Source: Margaritifera margaritifera (Eukaryota > Mollusca > Bivalvia > Unionida > Margaritiferidae). Taken from it: a DNA stretch of 64,000 nt. The notes below the pieces were generated by a model. The model worked only from the letters and a program-made list of their open reading frames with translations, had not been told where the DNA came from and did not search any database. Positions 1 through 11,280 of this stretch are shown piece by piece. Where the stretch lies: positions 2,177,001-2,241,000 of the forward strand of contig JAQPZY010001536.1 in the NCBI GenBank assembly GCA_029931535.1, given 5' to 3'. The position numbers were made by a program, and so were the translations under genes. The stretch's first letter is position 1. The number at the start of each line of letters is the position of its first letter.

Positions 1-289
1 GTTTGGGCGTATCCCTGTCGAAGTTTCTTCACATCTCCATTTTGCATCAACTACTGCAGTTAAAGCAAGAGAAGTGTTTTGCGGAGTTTGAATTAAATAC
101 TAAAGTTACAATCGTTTTGCATTCAAATAGAAAAAGCCCTATTGGCAGCCCAATGGGCAGCCTCATAGAGAGTCCCTAGAACAGGCGAGATGGGTACGCA
201 TAAAGCACTAAAAAGAGTTGGAAGAAAGGATACAAAGCCAATTAGACAGAATTGCCTTCTTGTTACGGAGCGCAATAAAACTCGGGTTC

Positions 290-1690
290 CATTACCAAAC
301 CTGCTGCAGTTTTGCTATGGTGCATGGCCTCAATGTCCTACCACTGCGGAACAAGATTCGCCAGTTTGGTTGTAGTTTGCCCGATAGAGTTTTTTGAATT
401 CTTGCCTGGCACGTCTCGACCTTTTCTCGTACTTCTTTTGTGCCTCCATCTATACTGCCAAGTGCGCAAGCTCTTTTTTCTTTTTTCCTATGAAGCCAAA
501 TCCTCCTCTGCCACACATCGCTGCCATTCCTAAGAGAATAGCGCATATGTGACATCCAGCAGACGTTTAACGCGACCTCGCGTGGATGGCATAGATACCT
601 TCGATAAGTTTTTACTACCTGGACAGGATATAGGATGGCCCACAACACTACTTTCCGCAGCTCATTTGCGAGGTTCTCTCATTGTTTTGTCGGTGGTGGT
701 GGGGATGAGTTCGGGACTGGGTGGGTGGATTGGATAACAAGGAGACCCTGAAGGCCGTCAGTTTTTGCATCCAGCTTGATACCCGGACGGCTGGCATAGA
801 CAGAAACCTTGATGCGCGTGAAACCGCGGGATTGAACGTCGGGATGCATGAACGTCTTGCGAAGGTGTTCGTTTCGGCAGTCAACGTTGTTCGCTAATTG
901 CGCACCATAGATCTTGCGCACCTCGCCGGCCTCAGAGTTCTAAGCAACTTTGTTGTAGAATTTCGTGCGAGTTGTGTACCCTGCTGGCGTTGTGCGGACC
1001 AAGGTGCACATCTGATTGTTCATGCTGTCTGTGTTGTCGAGAATGGTTGGTGCTTCTGCCTCCATGGCACACGCGCAGACCAGGTATCCATGCCCTCGCA
1101 TCCCCATGGTGGTCACCAGATGCTCCACAAGGGCTGCCTGCGTGTCTTCAATGGGTTTCTCCGAAACATCGATCTTGGCGACAAACATCCTGGCAATGAC
1201 CTGCTGCGATTCCGACATTAATGTGTGTTGCTCGTCTGGTGTGCATCGTCTGCTTTGTTGTAGGCTTCTAGTAGGCAAATGGTTACAAGGATTGCGCCTG
1301 TTACAGTTTTGCACACGGTGTGCACAATGTTGACCTGTATGTGGCCTTGCGGTGTGCCATCTGGTTTTTTGCCCAACATTCGTGGAGTGCCATCTGGATC
1401 CGGCTTACAACCCGCTTAGCCACGCCTGCGTCCCATATAGTGCAGGAAACACGTTCTTTGGTGTGCACCACTTCAGATAACGAAATACGTAGATGTAATC
1501 GACAAGTACCGGGATCCCGCAAGCAGACAAAGCGCCCGCCGTTGACCACCAAGTAGTCGACCTTGGAAATGTTGAAAATTAGGTTGATTTCGAAGGCATT
1601 CTCAATCAGAATGTGTGGCGCAACTACCTTTTCTGCGGGTAGGCCCATCTCTGGAATGTGGCATGGACCGCCATAGTTGTCTGGTAGGGA
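290..1690 (-). pseudogene. Decayed unrecognised protein gene in a GC-richer island
   Basis: I do not recognise this gene. Three long minus-strand stretches read like ordinary protein: about 1,301-1,690, 940-1,240 and 679-921. They lie one after another in different frames, so the frame is broken at least twice. Visible pieces include LPDNYGGPCHIPEMGLP near 1,630-1,680, VDYLVVNGGRFVCLRDPG near 1,510-1,560, YTTRTKFYNK near 945-975 and HPDVQSRGFTRIKVSVY near 790-845. A fourth stretch at 292-648 is less convincing. The region is richer in G+C than the rest of the window, which suggests a different origin. A tyrosine-containing YNK motif followed by a TRI+V motif is loosely like plasmid and phage replication initiators, but this is weak inference. 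A viral or mobile-element source is possible. No intact start or stop can be assigned. Confidence 0.45.
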
Positions 1691-1699
1691 TATTTGGCT

Positions 1700-2130
1700 C
1701 TAGCTGTCTCTAATAGAAAATTTCCCTAAGTGGTAGGCTTGTGTTTGGGTGGCCTATCAATCTCCAACAGAAAAAGTCCCTGCTGGGGCCTACCAAACTT
1801 TCAGCAGAGTTGGACAGCCCTCTCACAAATGGCGTGGTTGTAAGACGGAAACGAGTATGGGCCTACCTGCTCTCGGACGGGGGGTGGGGTGAGTACGGGA
1901 AGGGGGGATGGGGGAAAGTTTTAGGCTTCCATGTCCTGCAGTTTTCGCTAGGTGAACGCACAACAGGTCTAAAACAAAATTGCGCTATAGTAACAAGCTC
2001 TCTGATACCCTCGGCTACTACCTATAGCGACTGCATCTTGTTACCGATTCTAATTTTCCCCGTATACAGAGACCCAGGTGTCTCTAATTAAAAATCAAGC
2101 CCCCCCCCCCACCCCAGGCGGGATAAAACG
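1700..2130. other. GC-richer non-coding stretch ending in a poly-C tract
   Basis: No convincing gene is seen. Two similar short phrases, AATAGAAAAAGCCCTATTGG near 126 and AACAGAAAAAGTCCCTGCTGG near 1,766, suggest repeated ends of an old element. A C-run lies at about 2,099-2,111. Confidence 0.35.
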
Positions 2131-2249
2131 CTCTTCAGCTCCTACACCGCATGCAGGGCGAAAGAATATTCAGCTGCACCGGTGTGGGGGTGGGTGGGAA
2201 TGTACGAACCGGTTTTGACTGGTTGAATGTCTGCAAGACCCTTTCTTGC

Positions 2250-2470
2250 ATGTCATTGCAAACAGGGAACCATGCACCACATGACGAGAGGAAAAGGAAG
2301 ATTACGGCCGACCCCATCTTGCCTACTTCGCATTTCCTGTCTTCGCGTCACCAAGCATCCCCTCAGAACAGCGGGATTTGCTTGTAAAAGGTTTGAATGG
2401 TTGGAATGGCGATCATTTGACCAAAATCATATATGTTGAGGGAATGAGAAGTCATATGCTATGATAATGT
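2250..2470. repeat. Repeat C, copy 1 (start of tandem duplication unit 1)
   Basis: This stretch matches 7,650-7,870 with clear but aged identity. Shared blocks include CTTCGCATCACC/CTTCGCGTCACC, CTTGTAAAAGGTTTGA/CTTGTGAAAAGGTTTGA and GAATGGCGATC followed by TTGACCAAAATCA. It appears to be the first part of the about 4-kb tandem duplication that continues at 4,095. Confidence 0.65.
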
Positions 2471-2643
2471 CCTATAGCCCTCCCCGCATTTGTTTAGCTT
2501 TCATCATTGGTACTTATAAATACATTAGCGATAAATACATTAGCAATTACTAGTTTCAACACATTTAATTGCAAAGAAGATCACAATAATGGATACATTA
2601 AATAATGAACATCTAGGCAAGAGTTGTGGAACAAATAAAGATA

Positions 2644-2645
<2 letters not shown>

Positions 2646-2695
<50 letters not shown>
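2646..2695. repeat. (AT)n microsatellite
   Basis: An uninterrupted AT dinucleotide run. It lies close to the probable 3' end of the minus-strand LINE at 2,700-4,125, where many LINEs end in short tandem repeats. Confidence 0.95.
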
Positions 2696-2698
<3 letters not shown>

Positions 2699-2699
2699 A

Positions 2700-4125
2700 T
2701 GAAACGAGAGAGGTGAAGGAAGTAAATAGGAGATGGACGAGAAGAATAGAGGGATAGTGCTTGTTACTGTCCGGTTGGTAACAGTTTAACTGTAGACATA
2801 GGGGAACAAAAAGTAATCATCTGTTTGTGAACCTTTTTGTTAATAAAATAATTTTTGCATTTCCTTTTGTACCGGATTGTTTTGGTTTGCTGTGTAAAGT
2901 TTGTTTATAGATAAAGGTGTATCAGAATCAGTATTAATATTCAATACTGATAGTCTCTGAAAAAGCTCATTTCTTGTTATTATAAAAGCAATTGCATTCA
3001 CAAAGAAAATGATGGTCGTTAGCTATTGGAAATCCGCAAGAACAAGAAGGATCGGCGATACATCGAAATAAATCATAATTGACCGAGCTGAATTTGTGTT
3101 TTCATCTGCTAAATAGCACAGAAACTTGCCAATTACCAAATGCTAAATAATGGCGAGCACAATGTCTGTGGTTGGTAATTTCCTGTTTCAAGGTTAGTAT
3201 GGATGAATAGTTTCTCGATGATTGTGGCAGATTGTTTAGTGAGTTGATAAATGACGGTATATACGATTTTTTAACAGATATTGCTCAAATTTCTTAGACT
3301 ATAAGACACTGTCTCTGTTGATCAAGGTTGGGGTATATCAGTTTTATATTCCAGAGACTGCTTCTTGATAATTTTATAAAAACTACATAGATATTTTATG
3401 ATTTGCCTTCTTGCGAGTGTGAGCAATCCAGTTTGAAAAAAGAACTTCTCTGCTTGCAAATTTTGGTGTTCTAAAGACTAATCTGGCTTCAAGTTGTAAC
3501 TTTTCAAGTTTTTCAGAAGCTGAGTTAGTACAGGAAGACTAAATGTCAGATCCACATTTCAGAATTGGGCGAATGCAGGTTATATGAATTGTATTCAGGT
3601 TATGTTTTGATAATACATATTTAAACTTCTTCAGCTGTCCAATAAATATAGATGCAGGCTTAATTATAGAATCAGTACGATTGCTCTATGAACCATTGGA
3701 TGATAAAATAATTCCTAAATGTCGATGTGGTGTAAATAAACGAATATTTCCAACCGAAATATCAGGGTCGGGTATATATTGAAGTTCCCGGGTGATCAAA
3801 CGGACGCACTCTGTTTAGGATGGATTAAAATTAACAAGCCAGAGATTTGCCTAATTCTTTAAGTTTTTAAGATTATCGTTTAATACGCTCTTAATGAAAA
3901 GTGAATACGGCGATATGCAATGTAATAAAGAATCGTCTGCAAATAATCTAATCAGTGATTTAAACATTCAGCTGTGTCATTAATGTATTCAACTATGTCA
4001 TTAATGTATTCAACCATGTCGTTAATGTATTCATATATGTCTTTAATGTATTCAGCTATGCTAATAATGTATACTAGAAAAAGAAAGGGGTCTAGTACCG
4101 CAATTACTGTTCTATACTTCGAGTA
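2700..4125 (-). mobile_element. Non-LTR retrotransposon (LINE) relic: RT palm to C-terminal zinc motif
   Basis: The minus strand reads through the back half of a reverse transcriptase of the Jockey/I/CR1 type, with several stops. The catalytic motif IRLFADDS lies at 3,929-3,952, with the two Asp codons at 3,932-3,937. Downstream follow HRHLGIILSSNGS near 3,700-3,740, IRPILKCGSD at about 3,546-3,575, LEKLQLEARLVFRTPKF near 3,460-3,510, and a C-terminal CSCG...HFL..C motif near 2,998-3,047. The YINDI motif upstream of FADD is expanded as a 21-bp tandem repeat. The copy lacks the endonuclease and N-terminal RT, so it is 5'-truncated as is usual for LINEs. It sits between duplicated blocks C1 and A and is absent between C2 and B, so it inserted after the duplication. 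Confidence 0.85.
3966..4070 (-). repeat. 21-bp tandem repeat x5 in the YINDI motif of a LINE RT
   Basis: Five units of 21 bp, each close to ATTCAACTATGTCATTAATGT on the plus strand. Read on the minus strand each is seven codons, mostly EYINDIV. The unit thus duplicates the reverse-transcriptase YINDI block in frame. Units differ at one to six positions. Confidence 0.9.
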
Positions 4126-7100
4126 TGTAAGTTCTTAAGATTTTTAATTTTTTCATAACGGATTGAATTAAATTCGAATGCATTTGTTTTGCATTGGCCC
4201 TTTTTCACACAAAATAACATCGCAATGAGGTTGGGTATTGATTTAAATAATCTTCCGGTCTCACGATTACGTTGAAGAAAGTGCAGTTTGTCAAGGAAGG
4301 GTAAGCAGCTATTTCATAGTATAATAATTGATATGACCAATATTCTGTATGTATTATGCAGGTTACCCAATATATCTTACCTATGAAAAGTTGTTAGTGA
4401 TATCGATTTTAAAGTATCTTAACACATTTGTGTCCATACAATACTTCTACTCCAGCTTTTATGAATCGAAAATTGTTACAACTTTTTCAACTTTTGTATA
4501 CTTTCAATTTAAAAGGACGAACAAGAAATTGTTCCGATTTCAGGAGAGCTGCTTTTCAACAACATACGAAATATCACAATGGTTGGTCTAACATCGATCA
4601 AAGACATAGATGACCTTGCAGGCAATGAGACGAATATAATTTAGGCCATAAGAAACTCAAGGTACTGAAATCGGAGACGGTAGATCCATGTTTATACAAG
4701 GTGTAGCGCATTAAATTTCCATTTTAAAAAGCGAAAGATGAACTAGCCCGGTATTTTATCGGCTTGTACTACAGTATTGATGAGTCAATCTAAAAAGGCT
4801 AATTTCTTCCGACGTACTTATTGTAACGTCACTTTACTAAACAGGTCACACACTAGATGTTTCTTCATAAGTGTGCACGTTTGTACGGCTATATTTATTT
4901 CTTTGAATTATTTAATTTATGGACAGTTATTGTCATGTATGATTACTTGTGCTTGTAATCCAACGAGATCACGTTGACAACATGATAGGAGAAGAAACAA
5001 CGGTGCTTATTTTAGCGATGATAAATAATGCCCAAATATGGCTGAATAAGATGCAATTCTCAATTTACAATATTTAATTTCAGATAGAAAGCTGCAAACA
5101 ATATTCGTATCAGCCAAACACACGTGGATAGATTTGACTTCCATAAAATACGCATTTGTTTCTGGTCCTTTTCCACTGTTTCCACTCTTTCATTCGCCAT
5201 TACTTATTCATCTGAATACACACGCCAGTCATATGACTGCTTGACGTTTCTCGCATTTCGACCAATAGGTGGTGTTCTTGAATTAGTACTATGGTTATTC
5301 ATTAATGAGAGGCTATATGTATAGTGGATAGTTGATATTCAGTTTCATTATCAGTTTGTTCATCTAATTCTACAGTCTTCCAAAAGGAAACAATAGCGTA
5401 GGGCAGATCATACTGTATGCTTTCTGCAGTTCTGCTATAGCTAACATATACTATAAAAAAAAACTTGGGGTAAATTTTAAAAAAAATCATTCCAATGATA
5501 TTTAAGTTTAAAGTCATTGCACATGCAACTAGTTGTGTTCTCTGATGTACATGACATTACAGAAAGAAAAGACCAAGAATCACATCAAATTAGAACTTTC
5601 TTTGGACAATGTGTCGTTCCAAAGTGATTTTATCGCAAGAACATGTATTAGAAATTGTATTAGAGTAAGTTATCTTCAGCTATTTTCATACACAAACGTA
5701 AGACAATGCTAGAACAGTTAAATCATTGAGGCGTGCGTTGTTCGATTTAGTATGATCTTGTCTATCTTATTCTATTATTAAAGTTAAACAACACGTAGTT
5801 CTAATTTGATGTAAATCATGATAAGCAATCGGCAAAGTGTACGAGAAACAAATGCTGTTTCTATCACGTGTAACTGTACTTGCTGAAAAATTGCGCATAC
5901 TGAATGAGCGCTAATCAACATCGCGTAGGAATAATGAAGGACAACAATATTATTGTGTGACGTCATGGAAATATTTTGGATAGTGTCACGTGCTCCTTCA
6001 TTGCCTGTGCAAAGGAATTATGTCTGCGTTGCCTGGAATATTAAAATGTATTCGATGATCATTGAATTTATATTTAAAGTTCTTATTTGTATAGGGAAAT
6101 TAGTTTCCTTCCTTTTTTGATCTTATTGTCCTGAATTTTGCTTTCCCTGGTGAAGTACTCAAAACCGAGTAATCATGTGAGAAAAACCGGAAATACAAAA
6201 CAGGAAAAAAGGATTTTCAACTGGACCTCTGATCACGGGTTTAATCGAAAATCACGAAAATGATAACACTGGACCTATCCAGTGAAAGAATGACCTTGTA
6301 TTAATGATAAGTAGACATTATAAATACAGATATGAGATGTATCGCATTTTAGCATTGGTCATGTTTGTAAAAGCTGACAGAGCACATGTTGATAATTTTT
6401 TTAATTTTGCTTAATAAGTTTCTTTTTTTAAATTAATCAAAGGGTACCTTGAATTAGGATAAATGTATCCCACTTCAAACCGTATTATGGAATGGTCATG
6501 TAATGAAGAAGCTGCTGCATAAAGACGTGCTGACATTTCTTATCGTAATATGGAGACACAGTGAGTTAATGCATTTGTCATCAAAAGGATATTTTATACT
6601 TATTAAATTAGCATGAATCCTATTTGCTATGGCTTTCAGTCACATAAAATACATGATTTAATTGGATGAGATGTAATTTTATTGCAGCTTAGTCTCTAGA
6701 TATAGCTAGGGAACCGCGGTAGCTCAGTTGGTGGAACGTTAGACTAGTAATCCAAGTGTCGCTGGTTCGATACCAGCACAGGCCAGAAACAGTCGGCTGT
6801 CGCTGTGTCCTTGGGAAAGGCACCGAGCTCCCATATTTTTGGCATGATATAGCCATTAATGTGTTAAAAGTGTCGCTAAACCCCCCAAAAAACAAAACAA
6901 AACAAAAAACAAGCATCTAGATGTAGCTGGTTCTCTACTGTATAGGAAAGTAATTTGGAGAAAGTGGGGCCTAGTTACTCTTAGAATTGTATTGTCTGGT
7001 GTAAGCATATTGTTATTTGTATCTTACCCATGGGTCTGCTAAACATCAAATGAACCACGCAGTCTTCAGTTGCTTAGGGTGTTATAGTAAGTGTTTACTT

Positions 7101-7610
7101 TACTGTGCTTATCGAAATATTTTGCATCCTAGTGTTTTACCGATGACATAATTCTTTGGAATAGAAGATCTCACATGGTCAATTCGTCTTCGCTATTGAA
7201 GTTTGGTAAGTTTTCTTATCAGATGTTAATGTCTCATTGAGTATGCCTTCACGTCAGTTTCATTTCAATTCATGTCAATTCCATCGATAAGGTTTGTTGG
7301 GTTCTCAAGAATATTGTGTACGTTGAGCAAGACAGGTAAATATTTAATTTTATACATTAATTGAAAGTGTTCGCCTTGAGTGAAAACCATCTACAACAGG
7401 GTCATTTACGAGCGATGGTCCTGAATGTTGAAGTAAAATATGTTTCAAATAAAGATGAAGTCGACTAAGTAGGCAAGAAGATATTTCGTGCAAGTTAGGG
7501 CCTGATAAAAAATACATTGAAACAGCAACATTGGAAAATATCTATCAATCCAGTTATTCTCCTTTCAATATATTGCATCCTAATTTAAGAAATGAAGCCA
7601 AATGGTTCTT
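4095..7610. repeat. Tandem duplication unit 1, block A
   Basis: Collinear with 8,073-11,280 over its whole length. Matching anchors include TATTGATTTAAATAATCT (4,237/8,232), GTAAGCAGCTATTT (4,300/8,312), CTGATGT-type blocks near 5,090/9,077, CACTGGACCTATCCAGTGAAAGAAT (6,268/10,182, one difference) and TATTGTCTGGTGTAAGC (6,989/10,655). Divergence looks like roughly a fifth of positions with many indels. No reading frame is conserved between the copies, so the duplicated DNA appears non-coding. This copy carries a SINE at 6,708-6,915. Confidence 0.9.
6695..6928 (+). mobile_element. tRNA-derived SINE with target-site duplications
   Basis: The body at 6,708-6,915 starts with a tRNA-like head. 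A box A like TAGCTCAGTTGG lies at 6,720-6,731 and a perfect box B, GGTTCGATACC, at 6,764-6,774; these form a split RNA polymerase III promoter. A central block with TGTCCTTGGGAAAGGCAC (about 6,806-6,823) and GGCATGATATA is followed by an A-rich tail, AACAAAACAAAAC. The 13-bp flanks TCTAGATATAGCT (6,695-6,707) and TCTAGATGTAGCT (6,916-6,928) differ at one base. The duplicated copy at about 10,595 has a single TCTGTAGCT-like site and no insert, which confirms the insertion and its borders. Confidence 0.92.
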
Positions 7611-7649
7611 AAAAGAAAAGAAACTCCGCTATCTGTCACCAAAAATAAG

Positions 7650-7870
7650 CAACACTATACCGCATGAAGATCGGAGGAGGGTGATGACCGCAGACACCGT
7701 CTTGCTCCGACTGCCCTTCTTCGCATCACCAAACATTCATTTGAAAAAACGTTATTTTCTTGTGAAAAGGTTTGATTTATTTTCAAACTCAATCCATTGA
7801 ATGGCGATCTCTTGACCAAAATCAAAAATTGTTCGTGATTTCGAAGTTGAAAGCATATGTTTGAAGAATC
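7650..7870. repeat. Repeat C, copy 2 (start of tandem duplication unit 2)
   Basis: Homologous to 2,250-2,470. It lies about 200 bp before block B, whereas copy 1 lies about 1.6 kb before block A. The difference is explained by the LINE inserted in unit 1. Confidence 0.65.
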
Positions 7871-8022
7871 TGAAGCCATGTGTTATCAAGACTGTTTCTG
7901 AATCAAGGTACTTAAGTTTAAATAGTCAGAGTGAAGTCATAAATGAACGTTTTAAGTCAGAGACCGAATTGCTATATTTGCCTTCTTACTGTAAAATCCC
8001 CCAAACATAGTAATAATAGCCA

Positions 8023-8034
8023 AGCCCCCCCCCC
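8023..8034. repeat. Poly-C tract
   Basis: A run of C between repeat C copy 2 and block B. A similar C-run precedes repeat C copy 1 near 2,100. Confidence 0.8.
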
Positions 8035-8072
8035 TTTCACTTGCATTAAAGGCAGCGATAGATAGATTAGGG

Positions 8073-9955
8073 ATTACCGCAAATACTTTTCTCGTAACAC
8101 AGAAAAGGTACATAACTTTGAACAAAACACGGTCACTTTTAAAATCTTTTCATAACTGGCTGAACAAAATTCAAATGTAATTTTAAAAATTGTTATAGTT
8201 TCACACAAAGTAATATCGCAAGGAGTTTGTGTATTGATTTAAATAATCTCAAGATTTCACGGTTACGTTGAAGCACGTACAACTGGTTAAATAAACGTCA
8301 GCGTAAGCAGCTATTTAACGTTATAATCCGGTACCTTCCGTACTTAATTCGAAATATATTCTGTGTATGTCATGTAGGTTAACCAATAGATATTACTTAT
8401 AAAAAGTTATTTTTAATATCGGGCTTCAAGCATCGTAACGCGTTTATGTCCATACTAAGCTTATATTCCAGTTTTTATGAATGAATGTAGAATTGTTTAA
8501 TATTTTTCCAGCATTTTATTCTTTAATATCTGAAGGACTGGTATGAAACTTTTCAATTTCAGTAGAGCTACTTTTCAACTAACGACAAATTATCAGAACG
8601 ATTGGTCTTCCCTGGATGAAAGATATGGATGATATTTCAGTTTCGTTCCTTGAGCTGAATATACTTTTGGTGATAGGAAAATCAATGTCCTGCAATTGGC
8701 TGCGGTAGATCCATGTTTATGCAAGGTAGAAATCATTACTTGTTCGTTCAATTAGTCAAAAGAAGCATTAGCCTGCAGTTTTATCAGATTATGCTACTGC
8801 ATGCATGTGTCAATCCATAAATTTGTTTTCAAGTCAGTTACCAAACAAGTCACACACTAAATGTTTCTTGATAATGTGCACGTTTGCACCGCTATATGTG
8901 TTACTTTGAATTATTTAATTTATGGAGAATTGTCGTCATGGATAATTAATCGTACCTGTAATCTAACGACGTCACACTGACACTATGCTACGGAAACAAA
9001 TATATTTTAGCGGCAATATATAATATTAATATAGAACAGAATTAAATAAAATTCTCAATTTATATCATTTAATTTCAGACAGAAAGCTTTAAACAATATT
9101 CTTATCAGTCAAACCACGGAGATATTTTATGCTTCGAGAAAGGACACAATTGTCACTGTTTTCCTTACTGCCTCCACTTTTATTCGCCGCTAGCTTTCTG
9201 TCTGAATACTCATACATAACTGTCTGATGTTACTTGCAACTGGACCAATCAATAACGTTGCTGAATTATTGTTATGGTTATTAATTATTTGCAAAATACA
9301 TTTATAACATATAGTTGATATTCAGTTGCATTATTAACCTGTTGATCTAATTCTACAAGAATAACAACTCATACTGTATCCTTTACACAGCTCTGCTTTT
9401 GCTAGCTTATACTATAAGCACACATAATATACTTTTAAATAATTCGAATGATATTTAAGCTAACGAATATTGTAAACACAAACCAATTATGTGCATACAT
9501 GTACACCAAATTACAGAAAGAAAAGATTCATATAGCACATGAAATTAAAGTGTTATCTTAAGAATCTGTCGTTAGAAAACAATAGCTCGGAAGTTTTAGA
9601 AATAGTATTAGAGTAGGTTAGATAGCGCCATAGCAGATGACAGAGTAGTCTGATTTAATTTAATCTTGATTCAGTTGTTCTATTGTCAAACTTAAAACGA
9701 CACGTAGTTCTCATATGATGTAAATCTTAAAATTAAAATGGCAAAGCGTAGGAGAAACGAACGCACCATTTAGTAATGCGTAACTGTACATCCTTAAATA
9801 TTTGCACTAACTGAGCGCTGATTGATAGCGCATAGGAATAAATGTGAACAACAGTACTATTGCGTGACATGTTGGAAACAGTTCGTGCAGTGTCACGCGT
9901 GTGTGTGCAAAGGAACTGTTTCTGCGTTGCTGGGAATATTAATTTATTCCATGAA

Positions 9956-10009
<54 letters not shown>

Positions 10010-11280
10010 CATGAATTTGTATAGGAAAAATAGTTTTCTTGCTTTCTGCTGCTTTATTGTTCTGGGCTTTGCATTATGTACGGAAGCACTCAAACCTTGT
10101 ATATAGGAAACCGGAATTAAGGGTTTTTAACTTGACCACTGGACGCTGGCTAATAAACATGTTGGAAAGCACACACATGTCAACACTGGACCTGTCCAGT
10201 GAAAGAATTACGCTCTGCTAGTGATAAGTAGACTGTGTGAATAGAAGCAGCGATGCCACGCTTTTTGCTTGTGTCATGTTCCGGAAAGATGTAGAGCAGA
10301 TGTTGATACACTTGACATTTTTTCTTCATACGTTGTTTTTGTTAAAAAAATAAATCAAGGATACATTGAACTAGGATCAATGTATACCACTTTGAAACGC
10401 ATTATGGAATAGCCATATAATAAAAAAGCTAATGCAAAAAGATGGCTGACATTTCTTACTGTAGTATGGAGACACATCAAAAGCGAATTATGTGGTTGCT
10501 AAATTGGTATTAATCCTATTGTCTATGCTTTTAGGTGCCAAGAGTACATGATTTAATTTAATGAGATGCCATTTTATAACAGTTAATATATATCTGTAGC
10601 TGGTATTCGACTGTGCAGGCAAGTCATTTGGAGAAACTGGGGTAACGTGTATCGCTATTGTCTGGTGTGAGCTTATACTTTTTTGCAACTTCAAATGCAC
10701 CACGCAGTCTTCAGTTGTTTAGGATGTTGTAATTAGTTTTAACTTCATTGTGTTTATCGAATGAGAGTTCTTGGGAATATAACGCCTCGCGCGCTCGATT
10801 TGTCTTCGTTATACAAGTTTGGTAAGCTGTTTATCAGCTGTTAATGTCTTATTGATTATGCCTTCACGTCCTTAGTACTGCCGATAAAATGTAATTTCAT
10901 TTATATTCCTGTCACTTCCCACGATAAGCTTTTATAAGCTGTAACAAATGTGATCTATGGTGACCAAGACAGGTAAATATTTCATTTCATAGATTGCTTA
11001 GAGGCCTTCACCTTGAGTGAAATACATCTACATCAGAGTCATGTATGTGTGATGGTCCTGAATGTTAAAGTAAAATATATGCATTAAGTATTTCATATAA
11101 AGACAAAGTCGAAAATCCAGACAAGAAGAGACAGCGGACAAGTCTGGGCCCGATTAAAGTATATAGCTTGAAAAACCCCATCGGAAACAAAAGATTGGTC
11201 CATTCAGTTATATTCTGTTCAATATATTGCATGCTAATAAAAGAAATGCATATTAATAAAAGAAATGAGCCACATTTCTT
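8073..11280. repeat. Tandem duplication unit 2, block B
   Basis: Second copy of block A (4,095-7,610), offset by about 3.98 kb. It lacks the SINE. It has an (AT)n array at 9,961-10,007 where block A has ordinary sequence (about 6,050-6,070). No frame is conserved with block A. Confidence 0.9.
9961..10007. repeat. (AT)n microsatellite
   Basis: A pure AT run present only in the second copy of the tandem duplication. Confidence 0.95.

Noticed and set aside
6708..6780. Possible tRNA gene
   Set aside because: It has boxes A and B but no proper acceptor-stem pairing, and it is followed by a SINE core and A-rich tail between target duplications.
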